A stretch of 64,000 nucleotides of DNA from Staphylococcus aureus (GTDB lineage Bacteria > Bacillota > Bacilli > Staphylococcales > Staphylococcaceae). The DNA lies in the NCBI RefSeq assembly GCF_001027105.1, contig NZ_CP011526.1, positions 868,001 to 932,000 on the forward strand, read 5' to 3'. How positions within the stretch are numbered: position 1 is the stretch's first letter; each line of letters starts with the position of its first letter. Below, piece after piece: positions 26,054-39,153 of this stretch. The notes beneath the pieces are model-generated. The model saw only the letters and a program-made list of their open reading frames with translations. It searched no databases and was not told where the DNA came from. Position numbers and translations under genes: made by a program.

Positions 26054-26832
26054 TGAAACAGTATAAAGCGTATTTAATCGATTTAGATGGCACAATGTAT
26101 ATGGGAACAGATGAGATTGATGGAGCAAAACAATTCATCGATTATTTAAATGTAAAAGGCATTCCTCATTTATACGTAACTAATAATTCAACAAAAACAC
26201 CTGAGCAAGTAACTGAAAAATTACGTGAAATGCACATTGATGCTAAACCAGAAGAGGTTGTAACGTCAGCGTTAGTCACTGCTGATTATATTTCAGAACA
26301 ATCACCAGGAGCATCAGTATATATGTTAGGTGGGAGTGGTTTAAATACTGCGTTAACCGAAGCGGGACTTGTCATTAAAAATGACGAGCATGTTGATTAT
26401 GTAGTTATTGGACTTGACGAACAAGTTACATATGAAAAGCTTGCGATTGCAACGTTAGGTGTAAGAAATGGTGCAACATTTATTTCTACAAATCCTGATG
26501 TATCAATTCCTAAAGAGCGTGGTTTATTACCTGGTAATGGTGCTATTACAAGTGTTGTAAGTGTATCGACAGGTGTATCGCCACAATTTATTGGTAAACC
26601 AGAACCGATTATTATGGTTAAAGCATTAGAAATTTTAGGATTAGATAAATCCGAAGTTGCTATGGTAGGCGATTTGTACGATACCGATATTATGTCTGGT
26701 ATTAACGTAGGTATGGATACGATTCATGTACAAACAGGTGTATCTACGTTAGAAGATGTGCAAAATAAAAATGTGCCACCAACGTATTCTTTTAAAGATT
26801 TAAATGAAGCAATAGCTGAATTAGAAAAATAG
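26053..26832 (+). CDS. HAD-IIA phosphatase (NagD/YutF family)
   Basis: 259 residues. HAD motif I is DLDGTMY with nucleophile Asp10 and Asp12; motif II TNNST near 47-51; motif III Lys in GKPEP near 179-183; motif [10 protein letters not shown] near 203-210. The C2-type cap lies between motifs II and III. It dephosphorylates small phosphometabolites or nucleotides; the exact substrate is unknown. The ATG overlaps the TAA of the HEPN gene (TAATG), so the two are translationally coupled. Confidence 0.9.
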   Translation: MKQYKAYLIDLDGTMYMGTDEIDGAKQFIDYLNVKGIPHLYVTNNSTKTPEQVTEKLREMHIDAKPEEVVTSALVTADYISEQSPGASVYMLGGSGLNTALTEAGLVIKNDEHVDYVVIGLDEQVTYEKLAIATLGVRNGATFISTNPDVSIPKERGLLPGNGAITSVVSVSTGVSPQFIGKPEPIIMVKALEILGLDKSEVAMVGDLYDTDIMSGINVGMDTIHVQTGVSTLEDVQNKNVPPTYSFKDLNEAIAELEK

Positions 26833-26864
26833 ATATAGTCATTTTATAAAGTAGGTGAATTGAT

Positions 26865-27824
26865 TTGGTAAAAATAGTTGTTTCGAGGAAAATTCCAGAT
26901 AAATTTTATCAACAATTAAGTAAACTTGGTGACGTTGTTATGTGGCAAAAATCATTAGTGCCTATGCCTAAAGATCAATTTGTGACAGCACTTCGTGACG
27001 CAGATGCTTGTTTTATTACATTAAGTGAACAGATCGATGCAGAAATTTTAGCGCAATCACCAAATTTAAAAGTAATTGCGAATATGGCTGTAGGATATGA
27101 CAACATCGATGTTGAAAGTGCAACAGCGAATAACGTGGTTGTCACGAATACACCAAATGTACTTACTGAAACAACTGCAGAATTAGGATTTACATTAATG
27201 CTTGCTATAGCACGCCGTATTGTAGAAGCTGAAAAATATGTAGAAGCAGATGCATGGCAAAGCTGGGGTCCTTATTTATTGTCAGGTAAAGATGTCTTCA
27301 ATTCAACTATTGGAATATATGGTATGGGAGATATTGGTAAAGCTTTTGCAAGAAGGTTGCAAGGGTTTAATACTAATATTCTTTATCATAATCGATCAAG
27401 ACATAAAGATGCAGAGGCGGACTTTAATGCAACATATGTTTCTTTTGAAACGTTGTTAGCAGAAAGTGATTTTATCATCTGTACAGCGCCACTTACAAAA
27501 GAAACACATCATAAATTTAATGCTGAAGCATTTGAACAAATGAAAAATGATGCAATTTTTATTAATATCGGTAGAGGACAAATTGTAGATGAAACAGCAT
27601 TAATCGATGCACTAGACAATAAAGAAATTTTAGCATGTGGTTTAGATGTATTAGCAAATGAACCGATTGATCATACACATCCATTAATGGGACGTGATAA
27701 TGTTCTGATTACACCACACATTGGTAGCGCATCAGTAACAACACGGGACAATATGATTCAATTATGTATTAATAATATAGAAGCGGTTATGACAAATCAG
27801 GTACCACATACTCCAGTAAATTGA
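26865..27824 (+). CDS. D-2-hydroxyacid dehydrogenase (glyoxylate/hydroxypyruvate reductase type)
   Basis: 319 residues, TTG start after GTAGGTGA. The Rossmann NAD(P)-binding motif is GMGDIGKAFARR (near 151-162). Catalytic residues are the Arg in NIGRGQIVDE (near 232-241), the Glu in LANEPID (near 260-266) and the His in ITPHIGSAS (near 278-286). It probably reduces glyoxylate or hydroxypyruvate in the cytoplasm; the substrate cannot be fixed from sequence. A terminator follows at 27936. Confidence 0.88.
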   Translation: MVKIVVSRKIPDKFYQQLSKLGDVVMWQKSLVPMPKDQFVTALRDADACFITLSEQIDAEILAQSPNLKVIANMAVGYDNIDVESATANNVVVTNTPNVLTETTAELGFTLMLAIARRIVEAEKYVEADAWQSWGPYLLSGKDVFNSTIGIYGMGDIGKAFARRLQGFNTNILYHNRSRHKDAEADFNATYVSFETLLAESDFIICTAPLTKETHHKFNAEAFEQMKNDAIFINIGRGQIVDETALIDALDNKEILACGLDVLANEPIDHTHPLMGRDNVLITPHIGSASVTTRDNMIQLCINNIEAVMTNQVPHTPVN

Positions 27825-28235
27825 AAATAAGTATGGTTTTTAATCATTGGTAAAACAAGCAAAGCAATTGTTAAATATGTTATGCTTGACTTGCGAATGT
27901 ATATATTTGCGCTGATGATAATTCAATAACATTATAAACTCGTCATATTAATGTGATGAGTTTATTTGATTTTGACGTATATAACAAAATTGTTATATAG
28001 ACTGTAATTGTTTATTGTTTAAATAACCTTTAAAATGAATGATGTTCTCAACAAAGTGTATCATTTACAATAATTGAGTGATGACAACCAATTACTATGT
28101 TGAATCTATAAAATTAAAATTGAATTTCATTATGAATATCGATATAATGAATTGTAAAAAACAAATTTTAAAACGTATTTTATATTGAACGGTCTTTATA
28201 AAGGCGTTTTTACTAAGAACTTTAAGAGGTGCAAT
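27825..28235. other. Terminator and dlt promoter region
   Basis: About 410 bases. A 10-bp stem terminator AAACTCGTCA/TGATGAGTTT lies at 27936-27963. The rest is an AT-rich leader with the dlt promoter listed separately. The S. aureus dlt operon is known to respond to the GraRS and ArlRS systems and to cations; I did not identify their binding sites. Confidence 0.6.
28120..28148 (+). promoter_or_regulatory. dlt operon promoter
   Basis: TTGAAT (28120-28125), 17-bp spacer, TATAAT (28143-28148), giving a start near 28155 and an 80-base leader to dltX. Confidence 0.75.
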
Positions 28236-28388
28236 ATGAAATCTAAAAGTAAACAGCCACCTAATAAATATGTTGAAGCATTCAAACCATATTTATTAAC
28301 ACTATTGTATTTGGCAATATTTATTACTTTATATTTAATTTATGGCAGTGGCGACACACACAATAACTTCATTTATAATGAGTTCTAA
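28236..28388 (+). CDS. dltX: DltX, teichoic acid D-Ala incorporation protein
   Basis: 50 residues; ATG after AAGAGGTGC. A single transmembrane segment (about 20-40) follows a basic N-terminus, and the peptide ends in the conserved FIYNEF motif. DltX is the small first gene of dlt operons. It works with DltB and DltD in moving D-alanine across the membrane, and its C-terminal motif has been proposed to act as an acyl intermediate. It lies 15 bp upstream of dltA. Confidence 0.92.
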   Translation: MKSKSKQPPNKYVEAFKPYLLTLLYLAIFITLYLIYGSGDTHNNFIYNEF

Positions 28389-28403
28389 TGAGGGAGACTT
28401 AAT

Positions 28404-29857
28404 ATGACAGATATTATTAACAAGCTGCAAGCGTTTGCGGATGCAAATCCACAAAGCATTGCTGTTAGACACACAACTGATGAATTAACTTATCAACAGT
28501 TAATGGATGAGTCTAGTAAATTAGCACATCGATTACAAGGTAGTAAGAAACCGATGATTTTATTCGGTCACATGTCACCATATATGATTGTTGGGATGAT
28601 TGGTGCCATTAAAGCAGGATGTGGATATGTACCTGTAGACACTTCAATTCCTGAAGACCGTATTAAAATGATTATTAACAAGGTTCAACCAGAGTTTGTA
28701 TTTAATACGACTGATGAATCATTTGAAAGTTTAGAAGGCGAAGTATTTACAATAGAAGATATTAAAACATCTCAAGACCCAGTAATTTTTGATAGTCAGA
28801 TTAAAGATAACGACACAGTATACACAATCTTTACATCTGGTTCTACTGGGGAACCTAAAGGTGTTCAAATTGAATATGCAAGTTTAGTTCAATTTACTGA
28901 GTGGATGTTAGAACTTAATAAATCAGGAAATGAACAACAATGGCTTAACCAAGCGCCATTTTCATTTGATTTATCTGTAATGGCTATTTATCCATGTTTA
29001 GCATCAGGCGGTACATTAAATCTTGTAGATAAAAACATGATTAATAAACCTAAATTATTAAATGAAATGCTAACAGCAACACCGATTAACATTTGGGTAT
29101 CAACACCATCATTTATGGAAATGTGTTTATTATTACCAACGCTTAATGAAGAACAATATGGTAGTCTTAACGAATTCTTCTTCTGTGGTGAAATTCTACC
29201 TCACAGAGCAGCAAAAGCGTTAGTAAACCGTTTCCCAAGTGCGACGATTTACAACACATATGGTCCAACTGAAGCTACGGTAGCAGTTACAAGTATTCAA
29301 ATTACACAAGAAATCTTAGATCAATATCCGACATTACCTGTTGGCGTTGAAAGACCAGGCGCAAGATTATCTACTACAGATGAAGGTGAACTTGTTATCG
29401 AAGGTCAAAGTGTAAGTTTAGGATACTTAAAAAATGACCAAAAAACAGCTGAAGTATTTAATTTCGATGACGGTATTCGTACATATCACACTGGTGATAA
29501 AGCGAAGTTTGAAAATGGTCAATGGTTCATTCAAGGTCGTATTGATTTCCAAATCAAATTGAATGGCTACAGAATGGAATTAGAAGAAATTGAAACACAA
29601 TTACGCCAGTCTGAGTTCGTAAAAGAAGCGATTGTTGTACCTGTATATAAAAATGATAAAGTTATTCATTTAATTGGTGCAATTGTGCCAACGACTGAAG
29701 TTACGGACAATGCAGAAATGACTAAAAATATTAAAAATGACTTGAAATCACGCTTACCAGAGTATATGATTCCTAGAAAGTTTGAATGGATGGAACAATT
29801 GCCATTGACTTCAAATGGTAAAATTGACAGAAAGAAAATTGCAGAGGTAATTAACGG

Positions 29858-29861
<4 letters not shown>
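28404..29861 (+). CDS. dltA: D-alanine:D-alanyl carrier protein ligase DltA
   Basis: 485 residues, standard length. It is an ANL adenylating enzyme that activates D-Ala and loads it onto the phosphopantetheine arm of DltC in the cytoplasm. Core motifs: [10 protein letters not shown] (near 143-152), [10 protein letters not shown] (near 291-300), YHTGD (near 359-363), and the C-terminal catalytic Lys in SNGKIDRKK (near 472-480). GGGAGA precedes the ATG, and the stop overlaps dltB by four bases. Confidence 0.98.
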
Positions 29862-32498
<2,637 letters not shown>

Positions 32499-32503
32499 AA
32501 TAC

Positions 32504-32553
32504 AAATAGCACATAACTCAACGATTTTGATTGAGCGTATGTGCTATTTTTAT
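32504..32553 (+). terminator. dlt operon terminator
   Basis: AAATAGCACATA pairs with TATGTGCTATTT, with an inner CTCAA/TTGAG stem, then a T-tract. Confidence 0.85.
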
Positions 32554-32671
32554 ATTTTAAATTTCATAGAATAGAATAGTAATATGTGCTTGGATATGTG
32601 GCAATAATAAAATAATTAATCAGATAAATAGTATAAAATAACTTTCCCATCAGTCCAATTTGACAGCGAAA

Positions 32672-32718
32672 AAAGACAGGTAATAACTGATTATAAATAA
32701 TTCAGTATTCCTGTCTTT
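32672..32718 (-). terminator. Terminator of nfu (minus strand)
   Basis: AAAGACAGG (32672-32680) pairs with CCTGTCTTT (32710-32718). On the minus strand the stem runs into TTTTTTCGC, placed about 40 bases after the nfu stop. Confidence 0.7.
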
Positions 32719-32760
32719 GTTGTTATTCATAATATGTTCTGTTAACTTAATATCTTTATA

Positions 32761-33003
32761 TTAGAATACTTGTTCTACTTCTATTACACCAGGCACTTCT
32801 TCGTGTAATGCACGCTCAATACCAGCTTTAAGAGTGATTGTAGAACTTGGGCATGTACCACATGCACCATGTAATTGTAATTTAACAATACCGTCTTCCA
32901 CGTCAATCAATGAGCAGTCGCCACCATCACGTAATAAAAATGGACGAAGACGTTCAATAACTTCTGCTACTTGATCAAACATCGTTGTATCTTCAGTAGG
33001 CAT
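32761..33003 (-). CDS. nfu: NifU-like Fe-S carrier Nfu
   Basis: 80 residues from ATG 33003 (GGAG nine bases upstream); the longer frame to 33084 has no site. It is a single NifU C-terminal domain with the cluster-binding CGTC pair Cys48 and Cys51 in [10 protein letters not shown]. It carries [4Fe-4S] clusters to targets such as aconitase in S. aureus. It is divergent from the YuzD gene. Confidence 0.93.
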   Translation of the reverse strand: MPTEDTTMFDQVAEVIERLRPFLLRDGGDCSLIDVEDGIVKLQLHGACGTCPSSTITLKAGIERALHEEVPGVIEVEQVF

Positions 33004-33103
33004 CAGGCAAGTCTCCTTTCGAGAGATGAATTTGATAATCTTTATTAGTATATTATAATAGATAGTGTAATAAAAATCTATCAAACCAATGGGGGATAAA
33101 TAT

Positions 33104-33427
33104 ATGGAGCACGTGAGTGTGGTAGTTTATGGGGCAGATGTTATATGTGCAAGTTGCGTTAATGCGCCAACATCGAAAGATATTTATGACTGGCTACAGC
33201 CGCTATTAAAAAGAAAATACCCAAATATATCATTTAAATATACGTATATAGATATTACAAAAGATAATGACAACTTAACAGATCATGATTTACAATTTAT
33301 TGAAAGAATAGAACAAGATGAACTATTTTATCCATTAATTACAATGAACGATGAATATGTAGCAGATGGTTATATACAAACAAAGCAAATCACTCGATTT
33401 ATAGACCAAAAGCTTGTGAATGAATAA
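33104..33427 (+). CDS. YuzD family thioredoxin-like protein (DUF1462)
   Basis: 107 residues from ATG 33104, seven bases after GGGGGA; the in-frame ATG 33089 lies before that site. The N-terminus [17 protein letters not shown] (near 5-21) resembles a glutaredoxin/thioredoxin strand and CXXC (Cys16 and Cys19 by count). It is conserved beside nfu in Bacillales; a redox or Fe-S role is inferred from that. Confidence 0.82.
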   Translation: MEHVSVVVYGADVICASCVNAPTSKDIYDWLQPLLKRKYPNISFKYTYIDITKDNDNLTDHDLQFIERIEQDELFYPLITMNDEYVADGYIQTKQITRFIDQKLVNE

Positions 33428-33440
33428 TATACACATAACT

Positions 33441-33483
33441 AAAAGCAATGTCAGTAATAGTGTGAACTGACATTGCTTTTTAA
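33441..33483. terminator. Bidirectional terminator
   Basis: A perfect 15-bp stem (33441-33455 with 33466-33480) with A4 on the left and T-run on the right. It serves both the YuzD gene and the convergent ndhF. Confidence 0.88.
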
Positions 33484-33485
33484 TT

Positions 33486-34550
33486 TTAACCATTATGATA
33501 TTTATATAACCAAAGTACGCCGGATTTTAAAATAGAAGCGAGTCGTCCTGTTACAGTGCGGTCCATGATATATGCAAAACCTTGCTTATCTCCTAATGAC
33601 CCAACGATACCTTGTACCTTTAGTTCCGGCATTTTGTCAGGTAATGGTTCATTTAGCCATTGCTTTTTAAGCACATCGGCAATTTGATCACCTTGAACTT
33701 CGGCTAACTGAGCACTTGGCGCATGTGGTAAATCAGCACAATCACCAACTACATAGACGTTACGATATGTTGGTACTTGATGATACTGGTTAACTATCAC
33801 GCGTCCATTACTATTTATATCAATCGGCAAGTTACGAACAACTTCAACAGGTTGAATTCCTGCTGTCCATACAACTAAATCAATATCTTTAGGTTCATCA
33901 CAGTTATATATTTTACCAGGTTCAACTTTATTAATATTTGAATTTGGAACAACGGTAACATTATTTTTGGCGAACCATTTCGCAACATACTTACTTAATT
34001 TTTCTGGAAAATTTCTTAAAATTCGCGGCCCACGGTCATAAAGATATATTTCCAAGTCTGATCTACTTTCTCTTAATTCGCTGGCAAGTTCTATGCCGCT
34101 TAATCCAGCACCAACGATACCGACTTTAGCACCTTCTGGTAGTTCACTAATACTATGGAAAGTATCCCGAGCCTTTGAGAGTGTTTGAATACTATGTGTA
34201 TATTCTTCGGCTCCTGGAACGTTATGATATTTATCTTCACATCCTAAACCAATGATTAGCTCATCATAATCAATTTTAGAATTACCGACTGAGACAATTT
34301 GAGCATCTAAATCTATGTCGTTAATTTCACCATAAACTGTATTCACTTGTGGATGATTAGGGAATTTCATACGAACATCTTTATCTGATTTCGTGCCCGC
34401 AGCTAAAGCATAAAATTCTGGTTTCAATCCATGAAATGGCATACGATCAACTAATGTGACTGTATAATCTTGTGGTAAAGAAGTAGTTAAAATGCGTGAC
34501 ATGATACGCATATTACCATATCCGCCGCCTAACAAAACTAAGTTTTTCAT
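33486..34550 (-). CDS. ndhF: Type II NADH dehydrogenase-like flavoprotein (NdhF)
   Basis: 354 residues. The FAD-binding glycine motif is LGGGYGNMR near 6-14, the second dinucleotide site is VGAGLSGIELA near 146-156, and VVGDCADLPHAP near 272-283 binds FAD. By position this is the second NDH-2-like protein of S. aureus (SAOUHSC_00875 in my memory). It is shorter than NdhC and lacks an obvious C-terminal membrane helix. AAAGGGG lies upstream of the ATG. Confidence 0.85.
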   Translation of the reverse strand: MKNLVLLGGGYGNMRIMSRILTTSLPQDYTVTLVDRMPFHGLKPEFYALAAGTKSDKDVRMKFPNHPQVNTVYGEINDIDLDAQIVSVGNSKIDYDELIIGLGCEDKYHNVPGAEEYTHSIQTLSKARDTFHSISELPEGAKVGIVGAGLSGIELASELRESRSDLEIYLYDRGPRILRNFPEKLSKYVAKWFAKNNVTVVPNSNINKVEPGKIYNCDEPKDIDLVVWTAGIQPVEVVRNLPIDINSNGRVIVNQYHQVPTYRNVYVVGDCADLPHAPSAQLAEVQGDQIADVLKKQWLNEPLPDKMPELKVQGIVGSLGDKQGFAYIMDRTVTGRLASILKSGVLWLYKYHNG

Positions 34551-34866
34551 AATGAAGTACCCCTTTTATATGTTAATATTTACTTTAATTTTGAAAAGAT
34601 CAAAGTGCATAGATATATTTGTTAATGAACAGTTATAAAATGCAAGTGTCTTTGATTCATCAATAACCCCTAAAAAAGTAAATATGTATTTATATGCTTA
34701 TTATATATTTTTTTGAAAATGACTACAAATAAATATTTGTACTAACTAAGGCACTATTACATAACTGGGATAAGAAACATCAGTTGTTGCTAATTGAGCA
34801 CATCATGTTAAAATACCAGTTTTAAAATGCTATAATATTGTAACAAATGAAATAAGAAGGTGAAGT
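34551..34866. other. Divergent promoter region
   Basis: About 316 AT-rich bases between ndhF and the YuzB gene. For the plus strand an extended -10 TGCTATAAT (34828-34836) with TTAAAA 17 bp upstream gives a likely start near 34843. No operator was recognised. Confidence 0.5.
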
Positions 34867-35103
34867 ATGAATCCGATCGTAGAATTTTGTCTCTCTAACA
34901 TGGCAAAAGGTGGAGATTATGTTTTTAATCAACTGGAAAATGACCCAGATGTCGATGTGTTAGAGTATGGTTGCCTGACACATTGTGGTATATGTTCAGC
35001 CGGGTTGTATGCTTTAGTAAATGGTGATATTGTTGAAGGTGATTCGCCGGAAGAATTATTACAAAATATATATGCACATATAAAAGAAACTTGGATTTTT
35101 TAA
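34867..35103 (+). CDS. YuzB family protein (DUF1450)
   Basis: 78 residues. Four cysteines, Cys8, Cys36, Cys40 and Cys43 (CLTHCGIC), could bind a metal or Fe-S cluster. AGAAGGTGA precedes the ATG. It lies 12 bp upstream of the IscA-type carrier gene, so the two form a likely operon. The function is not established. Confidence 0.85.
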   Translation: MNPIVEFCLSNMAKGGDYVFNQLENDPDVDVLEYGCLTHCGICSAGLYALVNGDIVEGDSPEELLQNIYAHIKETWIF

Positions 35104-35115
35104 GGAGGAGTTATC

Positions 35116-35475
35116 ATGCCAACAGTTATATTAACAGAAGCAGCTGCTTACGAAGTAAAAGATATGCTTAAAGCAAATGAAATGCCAGATGGCTATTTAA
35201 AAATTAAAGTGAATGGTGGCGGGTGCACTGGTTTAACATACGGTATGGGTGCAGAAGAAGCGCCTGGTGAAAATGATGAAGTCTTAGAATACTTTGGATT
35301 AAAAGTATTAGTAGACAAAAAAGATGCACCCGTATTAAATGGTACGACTATTGATTTTAAGCAATCATTAATGGGTGGCGGTTTCCAAATCGACAATCCT
35401 AATGCAATTGCTTCATGTGGCTGTGGTAGTTCATTTAGAACTGCAAAAGTTGCAGGTAATCCTGAAAATTGCTAA
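35116..35475 (+). CDS. A-type Fe-S carrier (HesB/IscA/SufA family)
   Basis: 119 residues. The three A-type cysteines are visible: Cys37 in GGGCTG and Cys101 and Cys103 in SCGCGSSF. It would hold and transfer Fe-S clusters. TAAGGAGGAG precedes the ATG. Together with nfu and LipA it forms a local set of Fe-S supply and use genes. Confidence 0.9.
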   Translation: MPTVILTEAAAYEVKDMLKANEMPDGYLKIKVNGGGCTGLTYGMGAEEAPGENDEVLEYFGLKVLVDKKDAPVLNGTTIDFKQSLMGGGFQIDNPNAIASCGCGSSFRTAKVAGNPENC

Positions 35476-35928
35476 TAAAATAACTTTTTAATGGTTAACC
35501 CAATTTTTGGGATACAAATTGATATCAATAACGATTAAGGACATATTTGATTATGTCCTATTTTTGCGTAAAGATATTTTGTTTTATTAAAAAGCTTATT
35601 GAAAATTAAGAATCTGACTATAAATAGTATTTTAAATGATCGTGATAGCGGATACATTTTTAATCGAAATCAGGCTACGAAAAAATTAATTAATTTTTTC
35701 ACAATCTGACTGAATCTTGCTTGAAAATATAACATAAAAGCTATAGAATTAGTATTGGATTAAAAATGTCTTTTTTGTGAACATCACAGGTTTTTACATA
35801 ATTTAAAAGACTTAAATAACAAAATGATGATAAACTAGTATACATTGTGGTAAAAGTAGTAATGACCAGTTGTTACTAGTAATTATCAGCATTTGGTTAA
35901 AAAAATATGAAAGCTTAGGTGAAATTAA
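35476..35928. other. Terminator and ndhC upstream region
   Basis: About 450 bases. A terminator stem AGGACATA/TATGTCCT (35538-35545 with 35552-35559) with T5 ends the carrier gene. At 35776-35788 a TGTGA-ACA-TCACA inverted repeat may be a regulator site for ndhC. The rest is AT-rich. Confidence 0.5.
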
Positions 35929-37137
35929 ATGGCTCAAGATCGTAAAAAAGTACTTGTACTTGGTGCTGGTTATGCAGGTTTACAAACTGTAACTAAATTG
36001 CAAAAAGCGATATCAACAGAAGAAGCAGAAATTACGCTTATTAATAAAAATGAATATCACTATGAAGCAACATGGTTACATGAAGCATCAGCAGGTACAC
36101 TAAACTATGAAGATGTATTATATCCTGTGGAAAGTGTCTTGAAGAAAGACAAAGTGAACTTTGTTCAAGCAGAAGTAACAAAAATTGACCGTGATGCTAA
36201 AAAGGTAGAAACAAATCAAGGTATTTATGACTTTGATATTTTAGTAGTAGCATTAGGTTTCGTTAGTGAAACATTCGGCATCGAAGGTATGAAAGATCAT
36301 GCTTTCCAAATTGAAAATGTTATCACAGCACGTGAATTATCACGTCATATCGAAGACAAATTTGCTAACTATGCAGCATCAAAAGAAAAAGATGATAACG
36401 ATTTATCTATCTTAGTTGGTGGTGCTGGATTCACTGGTGTTGAATTCTTAGGTGAATTAACAGACAGAATTCCTGAATTATGTAGCAAATATGGTGTGGA
36501 TCAAAATAAAGTTAAAATCACTTGTGTTGAAGCAGCACCTAAAATGTTACCAATGTTCTCAGAAGAATTAGTTAACCACGCAGTTAGCTACTTAGAAGAC
36601 CGCGGTGTTGAATTTAAAATTGCTACACCAATCGTTGCTTGTAACGAAAAAGGTTTTGTAGTTGAAGTAGATGGTGAAAAACAACAATTAAATGCAGGTA
36701 CTTCAGTATGGGCAGCTGGTGTACGTGGTAGTAAATTAATGGAAGAATCATTTGAAGGCGTTAAACGTGGACGTATCGTTACAAAGCAAGATTTAACAAT
36801 CAATGGTTACGACAACATTTTTGTTATTGGTGACTGTTCAGCGTTTATCCCAGCTGGAGAAGAACGTCCATTACCAACTACAGCACAAATTGCAATGCAA
36901 CAAGGTGAAAGTGTTGCTAAAAACATTAAACGCATCTTAAACGGTGAATCAACTGAAGAATTCGAATACGTTGATCGTGGAACTGTTTGTTCTTTAGGTT
37001 CACATGACGGTGTAGGTATGGTATTTGGTAAACCTATCGCTGGTAAAAAAGCAGCATTCATGAAAAAAGTGATTGATACACGTGCGGTATTCAAAATCGG
37101 TGGTATCGGTTTAGCATTCAAAAAAGGTAAATTCTAG
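35929..37137 (+). CDS. ndhC: Type II NADH:quinone oxidoreductase NdhC
   Basis: 402 residues, the length of the characterised S. aureus NDH-2 (SAOUHSC_00878 in my memory). It oxidises NADH and reduces menaquinone without pumping protons. FAD motif [10 protein letters not shown] near 9-18; NADH motif [11 protein letters not shown] near 163-173; quinone-site segment [12 protein letters not shown] near 314-325; C-terminal amphipathic stretch for membrane attachment. AGGTGA precedes the ATG. Confidence 0.95.
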
Positions 37138-37267
37138 GCTTTAAATAAAGTTTCAGCTAAACACATAAAATTAAATTATTCATTTATAAAGTCCTTCAGT
37201 GTCACTGAAGGGCTTTATTGTTGTACAATTTGAAGTGAGTAACATATCAAATCTAAGGAGGTACATT

Positions 37268-38743
37268 ATGAATTTTAAATTAAATAACACACTAAGCAAC
37301 GAAATAAATACATTGATTATTGGTATACCAGAACATTTAAATCAGTTAGAGCGCATTAGTTTTAATCATATCGATATTACAGAATCACTTGAAAGACTAA
37401 AACATCAACATATTATTGGTAGTAAAGTTGGGAAGATTTATACAACTGCATTTGATGTACAAGATCAAACATATCGTTTAATTACAGTTGGTTTAGGAAA
37501 CTTAAAGACACGTAGTTATCAAGATATGTTGAAAATATGGGGACATCTTTTCCAATACATAAAGTCAGAACACATTGAAGATACGTATTTACTTATGGAT
37601 TCATTTATTTCAAAATATGATCAGTTATCAGATGTATTAATGGCATGCGGTATTCAAAGTGAGCGTGCAACATATGAATTCGATCATTATAAATCAAGTA
37701 AGAAGGCACCGTTTAAGACGAATTTAAACCTTATTAGTGAATCATTAATTGAATTAGATTTTATTCATGAGGGTATCAGTATTGGCCAATCCATTAATTT
37801 GGCAAGAGACTTTAGTAATATGCCACCGAATGTATTAACACCACAAACATTTGCAGAAGATATTGTTAATCATTTTAAAAATACAAAGGTCAAAGTAGAT
37901 GTTAAAGATTATGACACTTTAGTTTCTGAAGGATTCGGACTTTTACAAGCAGTAGGTAAAGGTAGTAAGCATAAACCGAGATTAGTAACCATCACATATA
38001 ATGGCAAAGACAAAGATGAAGCACCAATTGCCTTAGTTGGTAAAGGTATAACGTATGATTCTGGTGGTTATAGTATTAAAACGAAGAATGGCATGGCTAC
38101 AATGAAGTTTGACATGTGTGGCGCTGCGAATGTCGTTGGTATCATTGAAGCGGCTAGTCGTTTACAACTGCCTGTAAATATTGTCGGAGTGCTTGCGTGT
38201 GCTGAAAATATGATAAATGAAGCATCAATGAAGCCAGATGATGTATTTACAGCATTAAGTGGTGAAACTGTAGAAGTAATGAATACAGACGCTGAAGGTA
38301 GATTAGTCCTTGCAGATGCTGTGTTTTATGCAAATCAATATCAGCCTAGTGTGATTATGGACTTTGCTACATTAACGGGTGCAGCAATTGTTGCACTAGG
38401 CGATGATAAAGCTGCTGCATTTGAATCGAATAGTAAAGTGATATTAAACGATATATTACAAATAAGTTCTGAAGTCGATGAAATGGTATTTGAATTACCG
38501 ATTACTGCAACCGAACGTGCAAGTATTAAACACAGTGATATCGCTGATTTAGTTAACCATACGAATGGACAAGGTAAAGCGCTATTTGCGGCAAGTTTTG
38601 TAACACATTTTAGTGGTCAAACACCTCACATTCATTTCGATATTGCAGGTCCAGCAACGACTAATAAAGCTTCATATAATGGTCCAAAAGGGCCAACAGG
38701 ATTTATGATTCCGACGATAGTACAATGGTTAAAACAACAATAA
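37268..38743 (+). CDS. pepZ: M17 leucyl aminopeptidase
   Basis: 491 residues from ATG 37268, with CTAAGGAGG upstream; the frame to 37199 lacks a site. Metal and catalytic residues of the M17 family: GKGITYDSGGYSIK near 258-271 (Lys and Asp), the Asp in KFDMCGAAN, and the signature NTDAEGRL near 338-345. It removes N-terminal residues from peptides and is part of peptide recycling. S. aureus PepZ/AmpA has been linked to virulence. Confidence 0.92.
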   Translation: MNFKLNNTLSNEINTLIIGIPEHLNQLERISFNHIDITESLERLKHQHIIGSKVGKIYTTAFDVQDQTYRLITVGLGNLKTRSYQDMLKIWGHLFQYIKSEHIEDTYLLMDSFISKYDQLSDVLMACGIQSERATYEFDHYKSSKKAPFKTNLNLISESLIELDFIHEGISIGQSINLARDFSNMPPNVLTPQTFAEDIVNHFKNTKVKVDVKDYDTLVSEGFGLLQAVGKGSKHKPRLVTITYNGKDKDEAPIALVGKGITYDSGGYSIKTKNGMATMKFDMCGAANVVGIIEAASRLQLPVNIVGVLACAENMINEASMKPDDVFTALSGETVEVMNTDAEGRLVLADAVFYANQYQPSVIMDFATLTGAAIVALGDDKAAAFESNSKVILNDILQISSEVDEMVFELPITATERASIKHSDIADLVNHTNGQGKALFAASFVTHFSGQTPHIHFDIAGPATTNKASYNGPKGPTGFMIPTIVQWLKQQ

Positions 38744-39153
38744 TTTAATTATTTGCCTGATACAACTTGTGTCTTGATATACATTTCTAATTTAACTCTT
38801 GAAAGTATAAAGGATCGCATTGTATCAGGCATTTTCATTGTTGTAAGAAAATATAAATCGCATATCCTTGTGAGCATAAATCAACTTGACTAGCATTGCA
38901 AAAAAATATTATAAGCATATGTTCATTCAGTCAACGACTACTAATATTGCATTTTAGAACTTAGGATTTTGATTGGTGTTCCAAGCTTGTAAAATTGTTT
39001 AATTTAATGAAAGCTAAAATTATTTTAAGAAAGACAATTAACTAAAAAATAAAGATTATTGGTATAGTTTGCTATTGACAGGTGTTAAAGCTACTGATAC
39101 TATGTAGTCTATAAACGCTTTAGTTCGATAGAGTGATAAAGGATGGTTGTCAT
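38744..39153. other. Intergenic region with long terminator
   Basis: A stem TGCCTGATACAA/TTGTATCAGGCA (38754-38765 with 38820-38831) encloses about 54 bases and is followed by a T-rich run. The next 320 bases are AT-rich; I see no clear RNA or promoter beyond weak -10-like sequences. Confidence 0.55.

Noticed and set aside
27825-28235. Possible riboswitch or cation-sensing leader before dlt
   Set aside because: Only an 80-base leader follows the promoter and no known riboswitch fold was recognised.
35776-35788. Call of a standard Rex box
   Set aside because: The half sites fit, but the spacing is 3 bases instead of the usual longer centre, so it is listed only as an unassigned inverted repeat.
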